DNA from: Campylobacter sp. RM12651
GTDB lineage: Bacteria; Campylobacterota; Campylobacteria; Campylobacterales; Campylobacteraceae
DNA: 64,000 nt
Direction: 5' to 3'
Assembly (NCBI RefSeq): GCF_022369475.1
Contig: NZ_CP059600.1
Span: 310,001 to 374,000 of the forward strand
Part shown: positions 52,950 through 62,453 of the stretch, one piece after another
Layout: each line of letters begins with the position of its first letter
How positions within the stretch are numbered: position 1 is the stretch's first letter
Translations under genes and position numbers: made by a program
Notes under the pieces: model-generated
Told to the model about the DNA's origin: nothing
Database searches by the model: none
Seen by the model: only the letters and a program-made list of their open reading frames with translations

Positions 52950-53264
52950 ATGAAAAAGTTTTTATTAGTTTTACTTGCTTTTTCTAGTGTTGCTTTTGCT
53001 GCAGAAACTGAAATCGGTAGCGAGTTATTAAAAGCTTGTTCTGTTTTAGCTGCTGGTATTGGCTTAGGTGTTGCTGCACTTGGTGGTGCTATTGGTATGG
53101 GTCATGCTGCTGCTGCGACTATTGCAGGAACTGCTAGAAACCCTAGTTTAGGTGGTAAATTATCAACAACTATGTTTATTGCTATTGCGTTAATTGAAGC
53201 ACAAGTAATTTATGCTCTAGTTATTGGATTAGTATTATTATACGCTAACCCATTTTTAGGATAA
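52950..53264 (+). CDS. atpE: ATP synthase F0 subunit c
   Basis: A 104-residue proteolipid with an N-terminal signal-like segment (MKKFLLVLLAFSSVAFAAE) before the helical hairpin, as known in Campylobacterota. The polar loop is AGTARNPSLGGKL and the proton-carrying Glu sits in IALIEAQVIYAL. It forms the rotor ring. It stands apart from the other F0F1 genes, which is usual in this group. TTAGGAG precedes the ATG. The 98-base leader includes a CCGAAAGG tetraloop hairpin. Confidence 0.93.
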   Translation: MKKFLLVLLAFSSVAFAAETEIGSELLKACSVLAAGIGLGVAALGGAIGMGHAAAATIAGTARNPSLGGKLSTTMFIAIALIEAQVIYALVIGLVLLYANPFLG

Positions 53265-53269
53265 TTTTA

Positions 53270-53290
53270 GGCTACTTTTGTAGCCTTTTT
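53270..53290 (+). terminator. Intrinsic terminator of atpE
   Basis: GGCTAC-TTTT-GTAGCC followed by five T, starting five bases after the atpE stop and ending at the first base before tRNA-Leu. The strongest classical terminator in the window. Confidence 0.8.
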
Positions 53291-53375
53291 GCGTTTATGG
53301 TGGAATTGGTAGACACGCTATCTTGAGGGGGTAGTGCCAACAGGTGTGCGAGTTCAAGTCTCGCTAAACGCACCA
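53291..53375 (+). tRNA. tRNA-Leu (GAG)
   Basis: An 85-base class II tRNA: acceptor GCGTTTA pairs with TAAACGC, the loop CTTGAGG gives anticodon GAG, there is a long variable arm, and ACCA is encoded. Reads CUC/CUU. It sits directly behind the atpE terminator and 30 bases before cheY. Confidence 0.93.
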
Positions 53376-53405
53376 TGAAAAATAATATTACAAAAGGATT
53401 TTGAA

Positions 53406-53771
53406 GTGAAATTATTAGTAGTAGATGATAGCTCTACAATGAGAAGAATTATTAAAAATACTTTACAAAGATTAGGTCATGAGGATGTTTTAGAAGCTGA
53501 ACATGGCGTGGAAGCTTGGGGATTGTTATGTGCAAATAGCGATATTGATGTTTTAATAACAGATTGGAATATGCCTGAAATGAATGGTCTTGAACTTGTT
53601 AAAAAAGTAAGAGCTGAAGCTAAATATGCAGATATGCCAATCATCATGGTAACTACTGAAGGTGGTAAAGCAGAAGTTATTACAGCATTAAAAGCTGGTG
53701 TTAATAACTATATAGTAAAACCTTTTACTCCACAAGTATTAAAAGAAAAATTAGAAGATGTTTTAGGATAA
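53406..53771 (+). CDS. cheY: Chemotaxis response regulator CheY
   Basis: A 121-residue single receiver domain. The phosphorylation site is in LITDWNMPEMNG, the acidic pair is in VVDDSSTMRRI, and the switch Thr and Lys are in MVTTEGG and YIVKPFTP. It carries signals from CheA to the flagellar switch. The start is GTG with AAAGGA. In C. jejuni cheY also precedes prmA and ftsH. Confidence 0.94.
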   Translation: MKLLVVDDSSTMRRIIKNTLQRLGHEDVLEAEHGVEAWGLLCANSDIDVLITDWNMPEMNGLELVKKVRAEAKYADMPIIMVTTEGGKAEVITALKAGVNNYIVKPFTPQVLKEKLEDVLG

Positions 53772-53773
53772 TT

Positions 53774-54601
53774 ATGCGTAATACTTATCAAGAATTAGTT
53801 ATTAAAACAAATAATTTGGAGTTTATTAGTGATTTTGTATTTGCGTTTGATGTTGATGCAATTGAAGAAAAAAATGATGAATTAATTGTAAGAAGTGATA
53901 ATAATCTTGATGATTTAGTTTTTGCGTTAGGCGAGTTAAAACAAAAACTTAATGATGCTAATTTAAATATTAATCTTACTTATGAACTTTGTGAAAAAGA
54001 GAATAAGGATTGGATTAATGAATATAAGAAAAATATAAAGCCAATTTTAATAGATAATATATATATACATACTACTTGGCAAGAGCCTAAAGCAGGCTAT
54101 GTAAATCTAAAAATAGATCCAGCTTTAGCTTTTGGCTCAGGTCATCATGAAAGCACAAATTCTTGTGTAGAATTTTTGCAAAAATATTATAAAGGTTGCA
54201 AAACAGGTCTTGATGTAGGATGTGGTAGTGGAATTTTGTCTTTAGTTATGGCTAATTATGGTATTAGTGTTGATTCTTGTGATACTGATGAATTAGCAAT
54301 TATGAGTACTAAAAATAATTTTGAGTTAAATAATCTTAAAATTAATAATATTTGGCAAGGTTCTTGTGATAAAGCCAAAAAGAAATATGATTTAGTAGTA
54401 GCAAATATAATTGCCGATGTGATATTAATTATTAAAAATGATTTGATAAAAAGTCTTAATGAGAACGGAGTTTTAATTCTTTCTGGTATTTTAAATACTT
54501 ATTCTGAAAGGATTAAAAGTCAATTTTCTTCACTAACTTTAGTTGATGAGAAAATAAAAGGAGATTGGCTAACTTTAGTTTATAAGGTGAAAAATGAATA
54601 A
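53774..54601 (+). CDS. prmA: Ribosomal protein L11 methyltransferase
   Basis: A 275-residue SAM methyltransferase. DPALAFGSGHHEST, LDVGCGSGILSLVMA and VVANIIADVI are the PrmA motifs. It trimethylates L11. It begins two bases after cheY and overlaps ftsH by eight bases. Confidence 0.92.
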   Translation: MRNTYQELVIKTNNLEFISDFVFAFDVDAIEEKNDELIVRSDNNLDDLVFALGELKQKLNDANLNINLTYELCEKENKDWINEYKKNIKPILIDNIYIHTTWQEPKAGYVNLKIDPALAFGSGHHESTNSCVEFLQKYYKGCKTGLDVGCGSGILSLVMANYGISVDSCDTDELAIMSTKNNFELNNLKINNIWQGSCDKAKKKYDLVVANIIADVILIIKNDLIKSLNENGVLILSGILNTYSERIKSQFSSLTLVDEKIKGDWLTLVYKVKNE

Positions 54602-56447
54602 TAATGAAAATAAGAATTCTAATAAAAATCCAATAGTTATATTTTTAATTTTTTCACTATTGGTATTTGGTGGGTTTTCTTTATTTTTTGAAGAAGGTGG
54701 AATAGCTGATAATGGAAATAAAATAAGTTATTCTGACTTTAAGAAAAAAATAGAGACAGGTGAAATAACAAAAGTTCAAATAGGACAAACTCAAATAAAA
54801 GGTAGCGGGCTTAACTCTAGTTATACTGCAAACTTAGTAAGAGATTCAAATCTTACTACTTTACTTGATAGTAAAAATGTAAATTACACATCTTATTCTG
54901 AAAATAACTTTTTATCTAATTTATTATTTACTTGGATAATTCCAATTTTTATATTTTTTGCTATTTGGGGATTTATTACAAACAGAATGCAAAAGAAAAT
55001 GGGTGGCGGAATTTTAGGAATTGGAAACTCAAAAAAATTAGTAAATTCTGAAAAACCAAAAGTAAAATTTGATGATGTAGCAGGTGTAGAAGAAGCAAAA
55101 GAAGAAGTAAAGGAAATAGTAGATTTTCTAAAATATCCAGAAAGATATATTAAATTAGGTGCTAAAATTCCAAAAGGTTTATTGTTAGTTGGACCTCCAG
55201 GCACAGGTAAAACTCTTTTAGCAAAAGCAGTTGCAGGTGAAGCCGATGTTCCATTTTTTAGTGTTTCGGGTTCAAGTTTTATAGAAATGTTTGTAGGTGT
55301 TGGCGCTAGTCGTGTTAGAGATTTATTTGAAAACGCTAAAAAAGAAGCTCCGGCAATTATTTTTATAGATGAAATTGATGCTATTGGTAAATCTCGTGCA
55401 GCAGGTTCACATATGGGCGGGCACGATGAAAGGGAACAAACTTTAAATCAGCTTTTAGCTGAAATGGATGGGTTTGGTTCAGAAAGCCCTGTAATTGTAT
55501 TAGCAGCTACAAATAGACCTGAAGTGCTAGATGCAGCATTACTTAGACCGGGTCGTTTTGATAGACAAGTTTTAGTTGATAAGCCAGATTTTAAAGGAAG
55601 ATGCGATATTTTAAGCGTTCATATGAAAGATGTAAAAATTGCTAAAGAAGTTAAAGTTGAAGATATTGCAAGACTTACGGCAGGACTTGCTGGAGCTGAT
55701 TTGGCAAATATAATAAATGAAGCTGCATTACTTGCAGGAAGAAATAATAAAAAAGAAGTAGAGCAAGGCGATTTAACTGAAGCAGTTGAAAGAGCTATTG
55801 CAGGACTTGAGAAAAAATCAAGAAGAATAAGTGATAAAGAGAAAAAAATTGTAACATATCATGAGTGTGGACATGCTTTAATAGCAGAGACAACAAAAGG
55901 TGCTAAAAAAGTTACAAAAGTTTCTGTTATTCCTAGAGGTTTAGCAGCGCTTGGTTATACTTTAAATACTCCTGAAGAAAATAAATTCTTAATGCAAAGA
56001 CACGAGTTGATTGCAGAAGTTGATGTTCTTTTAGGTGGTCGTGCAGCTGAGCATGTATTTATTAAAGAGATTTCAACAGGTGCTAGTAATGATTTAGAAA
56101 GAGCAACCGATATTATAAAAGCAATGGTTTCTATGTATGGTATGAGTGATATTGCTGGGCTTATGGTTTTAGAAAAACAAAGAAATCAATTCTTAGGTGG
56201 TGGTCAAACTATCAAGGATTATTCAGATGATATGGCTCATAAATTAGATGAATATGTTAAAAACTTACTTGATGAGAGATTTAAATCTGTTGTTGCTACT
56301 TTAGAACAATATAGTGGAGCAATTGAAACAATGGTTGAAAAACTTTATGAAAAAGAAGTAATAGAAGGTAGTGAAGTAAGAGAAATAATTAAAAATTATG
56401 AAATAGAAAATAATTTTGAAACTAGATTAAGTGAGATAGAAAAATGA
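54594..56447 (+). CDS. ftsH: ATP-dependent zinc metalloprotease FtsH
   Basis: A 617-residue membrane AAA protease. Two transmembrane helices flank a small periplasmic domain (residues 13-120). Walker [14 protein letters not shown], Walker [11 protein letters not shown], the second region of homology [17 protein letters not shown] and the zinc site HECGHAL are intact. It degrades membrane and regulatory proteins. Starts inside prmA and overlaps the psd-like gene by four bases. Confidence 0.95.
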   Translation: MNNNENKNSNKNPIVIFLIFSLLVFGGFSLFFEEGGIADNGNKISYSDFKKKIETGEITKVQIGQTQIKGSGLNSSYTANLVRDSNLTTLLDSKNVNYTSYSENNFLSNLLFTWIIPIFIFFAIWGFITNRMQKKMGGGILGIGNSKKLVNSEKPKVKFDDVAGVEEAKEEVKEIVDFLKYPERYIKLGAKIPKGLLLVGPPGTGKTLLAKAVAGEADVPFFSVSGSSFIEMFVGVGASRVRDLFENAKKEAPAIIFIDEIDAIGKSRAAGSHMGGHDEREQTLNQLLAEMDGFGSESPVIVLAATNRPEVLDAALLRPGRFDRQVLVDKPDFKGRCDILSVHMKDVKIAKEVKVEDIARLTAGLAGADLANIINEAALLAGRNNKKEVEQGDLTEAVERAIAGLEKKSRRISDKEKKIVTYHECGHALIAETTKGAKKVTKVSVIPRGLAALGYTLNTPEENKFLMQRHELIAEVDVLLGGRAAEHVFIKEISTGASNDLERATDIIKAMVSMYGMSDIAGLMVLEKQRNQFLGGGQTIKDYSDDMAHKLDEYVKNLLDERFKSVVATLEQYSGAIETMVEKLYEKEVIEGSEVREIIKNYEIENNFETRLSEIEK

Positions 56448-57031
56448 ATTTAATAGCAAATTGTGGAAAAAAGATAATATTAATTGCTTGGATAATATTT
56501 ATATTATTTACTTTAATATTTTCTTTTTCTTGTTTGTTATTTTTAATTTTAGTATTACTACATTTATTTTATAAAAGGGTTGAGAGAGAAATAACTGATT
56601 ATGATAATAATACTATAGTAAGTCCAATTGATGCAAAGGTAGTTGGAATATATGTTGATGAAGATAATAAAAATATAGTATTAACTTTAGAAAAAAATTA
56701 TTTTAGCTTATTTTTAAATTCTTCAGAAATTAGAAGTGTGATAAAGTCTGAAGATATTTATAAAAAGCAATTTAATGGTTTAAAATATAATGATAATTTT
56801 TATTCAAATGCTACTGAAATAGTATTTAATAAAGATATTTCATTAATTTTAAAACCTGCTAGGTATTGTGTAAATTCTTTTTATGACATAAAAAAAGCTT
56901 TTAAAGGTCAAAGAATTGGATTTTTTTCAACAGGATTAGTTGATATAAAATTACCATATAATTGCACTTTATTAGTTGGAATGCACGATAAAATCTTAGC
57001 TAATGCAGATATTGCAAAGATTGGAGAATAA
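56444..57031 (+). CDS. Phosphatidylserine decarboxylase-like membrane protein, cleavage site degenerate
   Basis: A 195-residue protein with two N-terminal membrane helices (residues 10-45) and a domain with the layout of short phosphatidylserine decarboxylases: VSPIDAKVVGIY, then RIGFFSTGLVDIKLPYN. Active enzymes have a Gly-Ser at which the chain cuts itself to make the pyruvoyl group (FGSRVD in short types); here the segment reads STGLVD and one residue appears missing. It may be inactive or use Ser-Thr differently. It sits before pssA, as does Cj1115 in C. jejuni. Confidence 0.72.
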   Translation: MNLIANCGKKIILIAWIIFILFTLIFSFSCLLFLILVLLHLFYKRVEREITDYDNNTIVSPIDAKVVGIYVDEDNKNIVLTLEKNYFSLFLNSSEIRSVIKSEDIYKKQFNGLKYNDNFYSNATEIVFNKDISLILKPARYCVNSFYDIKKAFKGQRIGFFSTGLVDIKLPYNCTLLVGMHDKILANADIAKIGE

Positions 57032-57032
57032 A

Positions 57033-57761
57033 ATGGAAAAAAATTCTCATAAATTAGCTTATATTTTACCTAATTTATTTACAGCAGCATCTATATTTTT
57101 AGGCGTTTTAAGTATTTTAGCGTCTATTAAAGGCGATTATGATAAAGCTATGATTTTAATTATAGTAAGTTTGATTTGTGATGGCCTTGATGGTCGTGTG
57201 GCAAGACTTACAAATACAGCTTCAAAATTTGGAGTAGAATTTGATAGTTTAGCTGATATTATTGCTTTTGGAGTTGCACCTGCAGTACTATTTTATTTTA
57301 ATTTAGGTCAAGAATATGGAAGACTTGGTTCTCTTGCTATGGCTGTTTTTATAATATTTGGTGCAATTCGCTTAGCTAGATTTAATGTTACAACAGGCAC
57401 ATATGATCCAAGAGTTTTTATAGGTCTTCCAATTCCAACGGCTGCAGTTGTTTTAGGTATTTGGGTTGTGTTTTATAAACACCATTTTGATAATAATTCA
57501 TTTATAGAAATTTTTATTATATTTCTTACATTTTTATTATCATTTTTGATGGTGAGCAATGTAAGGTATCCAAGTTTTAAAAAGATAGAATTTCAAAAAG
57601 CAAATATTTTAAAAGCTTTAGTGATTTTAATTTTTATTTGTTCTCTTATATATTTACGCCCTTTAGAAATTTTTACCTTAATAATGAGTGCTTATGTTAT
57701 TTATGGTTTATCAAGAGCGATTTATAATTTATATATAAAAAAGATTAAAAAAGTAGGATAA
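57033..57761 (+). CDS. pssA: CDP-diacylglycerol-serine O-phosphatidyltransferase
   Basis: A 242-residue membrane enzyme of the CDP-alcohol phosphatidyltransferase family. The motif DGLDGRVARLTNTASKFGVE and the later DSLADIIAFG give the metal-binding Asp residues. It makes phosphatidylserine from the CDP-diacylglycerol provided by CdsA. The ATG at 57033 follows GGAG and fits the family start; a longer frame from 57003 would overlap the psd-like gene. Confidence 0.92.
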   Translation: MEKNSHKLAYILPNLFTAASIFLGVLSILASIKGDYDKAMILIIVSLICDGLDGRVARLTNTASKFGVEFDSLADIIAFGVAPAVLFYFNLGQEYGRLGSLAMAVFIIFGAIRLARFNVTTGTYDPRVFIGLPIPTAAVVLGIWVVFYKHHFDNNSFIEIFIIFLTFLLSFLMVSNVRYPSFKKIEFQKANILKALVILIFICSLIYLRPLEIFTLIMSAYVIYGLSRAIYNLYIKKIKKVG

Positions 57762-57763
57762 AT

Positions 57764-58504
57764 ATGTTGGATAATAGTAGCGTAGCAGTATTTATAGATG
57801 CAGAAAATATACCTGCTAAATATGCTAGAGAAATATTTGACTACGCTTCTAATTATGGAAATGTTATTATTAAAAGAATATATGCTGATTGGAGTAAAGA
57901 AAATATTCAAAATTGGCGTGAAAAAATATTTGATTATGGCATTATTGCAATGCAGCAATTTTCTACTTCATCGGGTAAAAACTCATCTGATATGTATCTT
58001 ACAACCGAAGCTTTAAGCATATTTTATGAAAAACAAATAGATGTTTTTGTTATAGTTTCAGGTGATAGTGATTATACGAGTTTGGCTCAAAAATTAAGAG
58101 AAAACAAAAAATTAGTAATTGGAATAGGGACTAATAAATCTTTAAAATCATATGTAAATTCATTTAATGAGTTTTTTTATTTGGATAATGAAAAAGTTAA
58201 AAGTAATGATAAAGACAGATTAAAAGCAATTCCAAAAGAGCAATTAAAAGAATTAGAACAAATAATTGATAATTTAATTGATGAAAAAACTAGAGCAGAA
58301 TATGCAGTAATAAATACATATATGCAGAAAAAATATTCTGATTTTCACGCTAAAAATTATGGTTTTAGTAGTTTTAGACAATTAATTGAGAATTTTATTT
58401 TAAAACATAAGGAATATCAAGAAAAAGTATCTGATGATAGATGTACTTATTATCTTGTGAAAAATTCTACACTCCTTCGCCCAAACAAGGGCGATATAGA
58501 CTAA
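57764..58504 (+). CDS. NYN-domain protein with OST-HTH/LOTUS-like C-terminus
   Basis: A 246-residue protein. Residues 1-135 form a NYN (PIN-like) nuclease domain: VAVFIDAENIPAKYA, SSDMYLTTEAL and VSGDSDYTSLAQKLRE hold the acidic metal-binding residues. Residues 155-235 look like an OST-HTH/LOTUS winged helix (FHAKNYGFSSFRQLIENF), which binds RNA in other proteins. Likely an endoribonuclease; targets unknown. It starts two bases after pssA, a conserved neighbour in Campylobacter. Confidence 0.82.
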   Translation: MLDNSSVAVFIDAENIPAKYAREIFDYASNYGNVIIKRIYADWSKENIQNWREKIFDYGIIAMQQFSTSSGKNSSDMYLTTEALSIFYEKQIDVFVIVSGDSDYTSLAQKLRENKKLVIGIGTNKSLKSYVNSFNEFFYLDNEKVKSNDKDRLKAIPKEQLKELEQIIDNLIDEKTRAEYAVINTYMQKKYSDFHAKNYGFSSFRQLIENFILKHKEYQEKVSDDRCTYYLVKNSTLLRPNKGDID

Positions 58505-58560
58505 AAATTTATTAATAATACATATACTAACAATACATTAAATTAAAGGAAAGAAAAAAA

Positions 58561-60072
58561 ATGAGTGAAAGAATTATAATATTTGATACAACTTTAAGAG
58601 ATGGTGAGCAAAGTCCAGGTGCTTCAATGAATACAGAAGAAAAAATCCAAATAGCTTTAGCGCTTGAGCGTTTGGGTGTTGATGTTATGGAAGTAGGGTT
58701 TGCAGCATCTAGTCCAGGAGATTACGAAGCGATTAATAAAATTGCGCAAATTATTAAAAACTCAAGCGTTTGTTCTCTTGCAAGATGTGTAGAAAACGAC
58801 ATTATTCAAGCAGGTAAAGCGCTTGAGCCAGCAGCTAAAAAACGCATTCATACATTCATTGCAACAAGCCCAATTCATATGGAATACAAGCTTAAAAAAA
58901 CTTCAGCAGAAGTTTTAGCAACTGCAGTTAAGAATGTAAAATTAGCTAAGAGTTTATGTGATGATGTTGAGTTTTCTTGTGAAGACGCTTTAAGAAGTGA
59001 TGTAAATTTTTTAAAAGAAATGGCTGATGCAGTTTATGAAGCAGGTGCAAGGACATTTAATATCCCTGATACTGTTGGATATAGATTACCTGATGAGATT
59101 TATAAGGTATTTAAAGAAATTAGCGATTATACAAAAGGAAGACTTATAGTATCAGCACACAATCACAATGATTTAGGTTTAGCTACTGCAAACACACTTG
59201 CTGCTATTAAAGGTGGTGCTAGACAAATTGAAGTAACTCTAAACGGCTTAGGTGAGCGTGCAGGAAACGCTGCTTTAGAAGAAGTTGTGATGGCTTTAAA
59301 GGTTAGAGCTGATGAATTAGGCGAGTTTTATACCACAATTAATCATAAAGAAATTTATCCATCAAGTAGATTATTATCAAACATAATCGGTGTAAATCCA
59401 CAACCAAATAAAGCAATAGTAGGTAAAAATGCCTTTTCTCACGAAAGTGGAATTCATCAAGATGGCGTGTTAAAACACCCTGAAACTTATGAGATTATGA
59501 AAGCTAGTGATATAGGCTTAGTTCAAGATAATTTAGTTTTAGGAAAACATAGTGGAAGAGCAGCGTTTAATGATAAATTAAAATCTCTTGGCTTTACATT
59601 AGATACCGATGAGTTAAATCGTGCATTTGCAGAGTTTAAAGACCTTTGCGATAAGAAAAAAGAAGTATTTGATGAGGATTTAATAGCGATAGTTGCTGCT
59701 GATAAGATTAAAATAGAAGAGAAATTTAAGCTAATAAACCTTCAAGTAAGCGATTGTTCATCAGCACTTGCAACTGCTGCTGTTACTATGGAGTGCGATG
59801 GAGAAATATTTAGCGAAGCAGCTATTGGAGATGGTGTAATTGATGCAGTATTTAAAGTAATTGATAGAGCTAGCAAGGTAAATGGTAGCTTGCTTGATTA
59901 TAAGGTTGATGCAGTTAGTAAAGGTAAAGATGCTTTAGCTCAAGTTAGTGTAAAAGTTAGCTTTGAAGGTCAGCGTGCAATCATTGGTCATGGGCTTGAC
60001 CTTGATACTATGAAAGCTAGTGCTAAGGCATATTTAGGTGCATTAAATAGCTATATTTCAATGAACAAATGA
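58561..60072 (+). CDS. leuA: 2-isopropylmalate synthase
   Basis: A 503-residue enzyme starting leucine synthesis by condensing acetyl-CoA with 2-oxoisovalerate. [18 protein letters not shown] is the catalytic and metal motif, [18 protein letters not shown] the HxH site, and residues 390-500 form the leucine-sensing regulatory domain. Separate from leuC (27243) and without leuB or leuD beside it. AAAGGAAAG precedes the ATG. Confidence 0.95.
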   Translation: MSERIIIFDTTLRDGEQSPGASMNTEEKIQIALALERLGVDVMEVGFAASSPGDYEAINKIAQIIKNSSVCSLARCVENDIIQAGKALEPAAKKRIHTFIATSPIHMEYKLKKTSAEVLATAVKNVKLAKSLCDDVEFSCEDALRSDVNFLKEMADAVYEAGARTFNIPDTVGYRLPDEIYKVFKEISDYTKGRLIVSAHNHNDLGLATANTLAAIKGGARQIEVTLNGLGERAGNAALEEVVMALKVRADELGEFYTTINHKEIYPSSRLLSNIIGVNPQPNKAIVGKNAFSHESGIHQDGVLKHPETYEIMKASDIGLVQDNLVLGKHSGRAAFNDKLKSLGFTLDTDELNRAFAEFKDLCDKKKEVFDEDLIAIVAADKIKIEEKFKLINLQVSDCSSALATAAVTMECDGEIFSEAAIGDGVIDAVFKVIDRASKVNGSLLDYKVDAVSKGKDALAQVSVKVSFEGQRAIIGHGLDLDTMKASAKAYLGALNSYISMNK

Positions 60073-60755
60073 TGAAAAAAGTTATAGAATTTGTAAAGGA
60101 GTTTAATAAGTTTGCTAAGGATAATTCCTTAGCACTTATAGAATTAGAACAAGCAAATTTCATAGCTAGTGCAAAAGACACTCTAAATCTTAGTAATATT
60201 GTAAAAAATATTATTTCTATTAAATTTTATAACCTTTATAAAGGAATAATTTTTTCTGATTTAGATTTATTTGTAGATAGAATACAAATATCACAATTTA
60301 GCCTAATTGATAAAAAACATATGTTGCTTTTATTAATAGCTAGTAGAAGTGAAAAATACGCTCAAACTCTAACCAGTAGTTTAAGAGAAGATGAAAGAAA
60401 ATTTCTTAATACTTATCTTAAAAAAACTAAGGAATTTGTAAATTATGTATTGGATAAAAACAATAAAGACGAAATAGCTTTATTTTTATATGATTTAAAT
60501 TCTTTTAGAAAATACTTAAAAAAAGATGAATTTTTAATGCCTACGAAAATTTCTAATGCTTTTAATTGGGTTAAAAAAATTGATGATAAAAATATTTTAG
60601 ATGAATTAGAAAATAGTAAAAAATCATTATTTTTATCAAGAAGAAAATATTATGATAAATTAAATATATATGAAGATGTTGTGAAAGATTATAAAAAATA
60701 TGAAAAAAAATTAGATTTAATTATTAAAGAGTTTAAATCAAATTCTAATTTATAA
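60069..60755 (+). CDS. Hypothetical helical protein (Cj1720-like position)
   Basis: A 228-residue lysine-rich, mostly helical soluble protein; no motif recognised. The start ATGATG overlaps the leuA stop, so either Met may be used. C. jejuni has a hypothetical gene (Cj1720) next to leuA, which supports a real gene of conserved position. It converges with the thiamine pyrophosphokinase gene, with one base between the stops. Confidence 0.65.
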   Translation: MMKKVIEFVKEFNKFAKDNSLALIELEQANFIASAKDTLNLSNIVKNIISIKFYNLYKGIIFSDLDLFVDRIQISQFSLIDKKHMLLLLIASRSEKYAQTLTSSLREDERKFLNTYLKKTKEFVNYVLDKNNKDEIALFLYDLNSFRKYLKKDEFLMPTKISNAFNWVKKIDDKNILDELENSKKSLFLSRRKYYDKLNIYEDVVKDYKKYEKKLDLIIKEFKSNSNL

Positions 60756-60756
60756 A

Positions 60757-61386
60757 TTAAGTAAAATTCAAATATACTAAAAGTTCTTTATTATTATGAT
60801 TTTTTATACTAAAAGTATTGCCTAATGCTTCGTTTAAAGTCCCACTATTTAGATATTTAAAATTAAAATTATTTAGTTCATATTTAAGGTTTTGTGAGCT
60901 AAATTTAGCTCTTTTATCAAGGCAAAATAATGATATTTGCTGACCTTTATAAGAATTAGCAGTAAAATCAGTATTTTTTATAAAAAATTCCCCGTAATTT
61001 GTGATTAGTTTTAGATTTATTGTCTTATTAAAGCGATTTTTTAATTTAAAATATTGAAATAATAAAGCTATATTTGCTATAAAATGATCATCTCTTTTGC
61101 CCCCAGCACCAAGGATAAAAATATCACTAAAATCCATTGATAAAGCGTATTTATAGGCTTTTGTTAAGTCATTTGTATTTTGATTTTTTACTTTAATTAT
61201 TTTTGCTTTTGTTTTTAGATTTTGAAAACTATCTAAATCACCAATAATTACATTAGGCTCATAATTATTAGCCAAAAGCAAATTAGCAGCACCATCACAA
61301 GCTATTAAAAAATCAGCATTTTTTAGATAATTTAAGGTTATTTTATTGGTGCAAAACTCCCCATTAGCCATAATCACGCAAGTCAT
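60757..61386 (-). CDS. Thiamine pyrophosphokinase
   Basis: A 209-residue enzyme transferring pyrophosphate from ATP to thiamine. ACDGAANLLLAN, VIIGDLDSF and GAGGKRDDHFIANIALL are the family motifs. The start at 61386 is chosen: it overlaps the transporter stop as ATGA, and AAAGGAT lies upstream. A longer frame from 61404 adds six residues. Together with the transporter it salvages thiamine, under TPP riboswitch control. Confidence 0.9.
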   Translation of the reverse strand: MTCVIMANGEFCTNKITLNYLKNADFLIACDGAANLLLANNYEPNVIIGDLDSFQNLKTKAKIIKVKNQNTNDLTKAYKYALSMDFSDIFILGAGGKRDDHFIANIALLFQYFKLKNRFNKTINLKLITNYGEFFIKNTDFTANSYKGQQISLFCLDKRAKFSSQNLKYELNNFNFKYLNSGTLNEALGNTFSIKNHNNKELLVYLNFT

Positions 61387-61991
61387 TTTAAATCCTTTTT
61401 CCAAGAAAATAAGTAAATAATACCTAAGATAAAAAATAAAATCATAAGCATTAATACAGCTAAATTAGAACTATCTTCAATGTAAAGAATGGTCCAAATA
61501 TAAATAGAAGCAATGTTTGAAATACTTATATAAATATAATGATTTATTATTTTTTTTAGACTTAAAATAGTTGCTATAAGCCCACTTGAGAATATAAAGC
61601 TTTCAAGATAAATAAATCTTGATTCTAAATTCTGTAAATAAAAAGAATAAAAATAAGCAATAATAAAAATTGCTATATAAATTAATATAAAATTTTTCAA
61701 GTTTAAAGTCTTAATTAAAGTATTTTTATTCCAATAAAAATAGCCATAAATCATCATAGGAAAATAGCATAATAAATACAAAAATACTTCTCCAAAAAGT
61801 CTATTTATATAAGCAATATAAGCATAAATTAAAGCATTAAATACACCTACAATAAAGCATAATTTATTTTTTACTCCCATTAATAATACATATAAAATTC
61901 CAGTAAAAAGAGCAAAAAAGTTTAAAACATTTGAATTGGTAAAATAAGCAAAAGCTAAACTAAAAATAAGCGAAGTTAAAAATAATCTCAT
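61383..61991 (-). CDS. pnuT: PnuC-family thiamine transporter (PnuT type)
   Basis: A 202-residue membrane protein with about seven hydrophobic segments in the PnuC/SWEET-like fold. FCIVGVFNALIYAYIAYINR-like and MMIYGYFYWNKNT fit the family, whose Trp/Asn-rich helices bind the vitamin. PnuC proper carries nicotinamide riboside; the adjoining pyrophosphokinase and the upstream TPP riboswitch indicate thiamine here, as in the PnuT group. TTAAGGAG precedes the ATG. Confidence 0.85.
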   Translation of the reverse strand: MRLFLTSLIFSLAFAYFTNSNVLNFFALFTGILYVLLMGVKNKLCFIVGVFNALIYAYIAYINRLFGEVFLYLLCYFPMMIYGYFYWNKNTLIKTLNLKNFILIYIAIFIIAYFYSFYLQNLESRFIYLESFIFSSGLIATILSLKKIINHYIYISISNIASIYIWTILYIEDSSNLAVLMLMILFFILGIIYLFSWKKDLK

Positions 61992-61995
61992 AATA

Positions 61996-62062
61996 TCTCC
62001 TTAATCAGCATTACCTGTCCAAGTTCAATGGGTTTAATCTCAGCTAAAAGCACCCCAAAAAA
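61996..62062 (-). ncRNA. TPP riboswitch (THI element)
   Basis: On the minus strand the leader contains, in order, GGGGTGC, GCTGAGAT, ACCC, TTGAACTTGGACAGG and GTAATGCTG, the invariant blocks of the thiamine pyrophosphate aptamer. The last bases, AAGGAGA, are the ribosome-binding site of pnuT, and the seven U before GGGGTGC can pair with it, so TPP binding probably hides the site and stops translation. The pairing is inferred by eye. Confidence 0.9.
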
Positions 62063-62067
62063 ATCTT

Positions 62068-62079
62068 ATTATAATTATA
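62068..62079 (-). promoter_or_regulatory. -10 boxes for the thiamine operon
   Basis: Two adjacent TATAAT words on the minus strand (62079-62074 and 62073-62068) place the transcript start a few bases before the riboswitch. Confidence 0.5.
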
Positions 62080-62110
62080 AAAATTAATAATCTTATTAAT
62101 CAATTTGTTT

Positions 62111-62116
62111 TATAAT
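62111..62116 (+). promoter_or_regulatory. -10 box of rpsO
   Basis: TATAAT in the context TTGTTTTATAATCACA, 36 bases before the rpsO start. Divergent from the thiamine operon promoter. Confidence 0.55.
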
Positions 62117-62151
62117 CACAGCTTTTAATTTACACCAATTTGGAGGTCAAA

Positions 62152-62424
62152 ATGGCTTTGGATTCGGCAAGAAAAGCTGAAATTATCAGCAAATATGCAA
62201 GATTTGGTGGCGACACAGGTTCGTCTGAAGTTCAAATTGCTTTACTTACAGAAAGAATTGCAATATTAACAGAACACTTAAAAGTATTTAAAAAAGACTT
62301 TTCATCAAGACTAGGACTACTTAAATTAGTTGGTCAAAGAAAAAGACTTTTAAAATATTTAAAAGCTACAAAATACGATGTTTATGTTAAATTAATTAAC
62401 GAATTAAACATTAGAGATAAATAA
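62152..62424 (+). CDS. rpsO: 30S ribosomal protein S15
   Basis: A 90-residue S15 that binds the central domain of 16S r[18 protein letters not shown] and the C-terminal [19 protein letters not shown] are conserved. The ATG at 62152 follows GGAGGT; a TTG start at 62140 would add four residues and remove that site. Confidence 0.95.
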   Translation: MALDSARKAEIISKYARFGGDTGSSEVQIALLTERIAILTEHLKVFKKDFSSRLGLLKLVGQRKRLLKYLKATKYDVYVKLINELNIRDK

Positions 62425-62430
62425 TTCTTA

Positions 62431-62445
62431 GCCCCTTTTTGGGGC
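62431..62445 (+). terminator. Short GC hairpin between rpsO and ybeY
   Basis: GCCCC-TTTTT-GGGGC, six bases after the rpsO stop. There is no T tract after it, so it may be an attenuator or an mRNA 3'-end stabiliser. It ends eight bases before the ybeY ATG. Confidence 0.5.
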
Positions 62446-62453
62446 AAAATACT

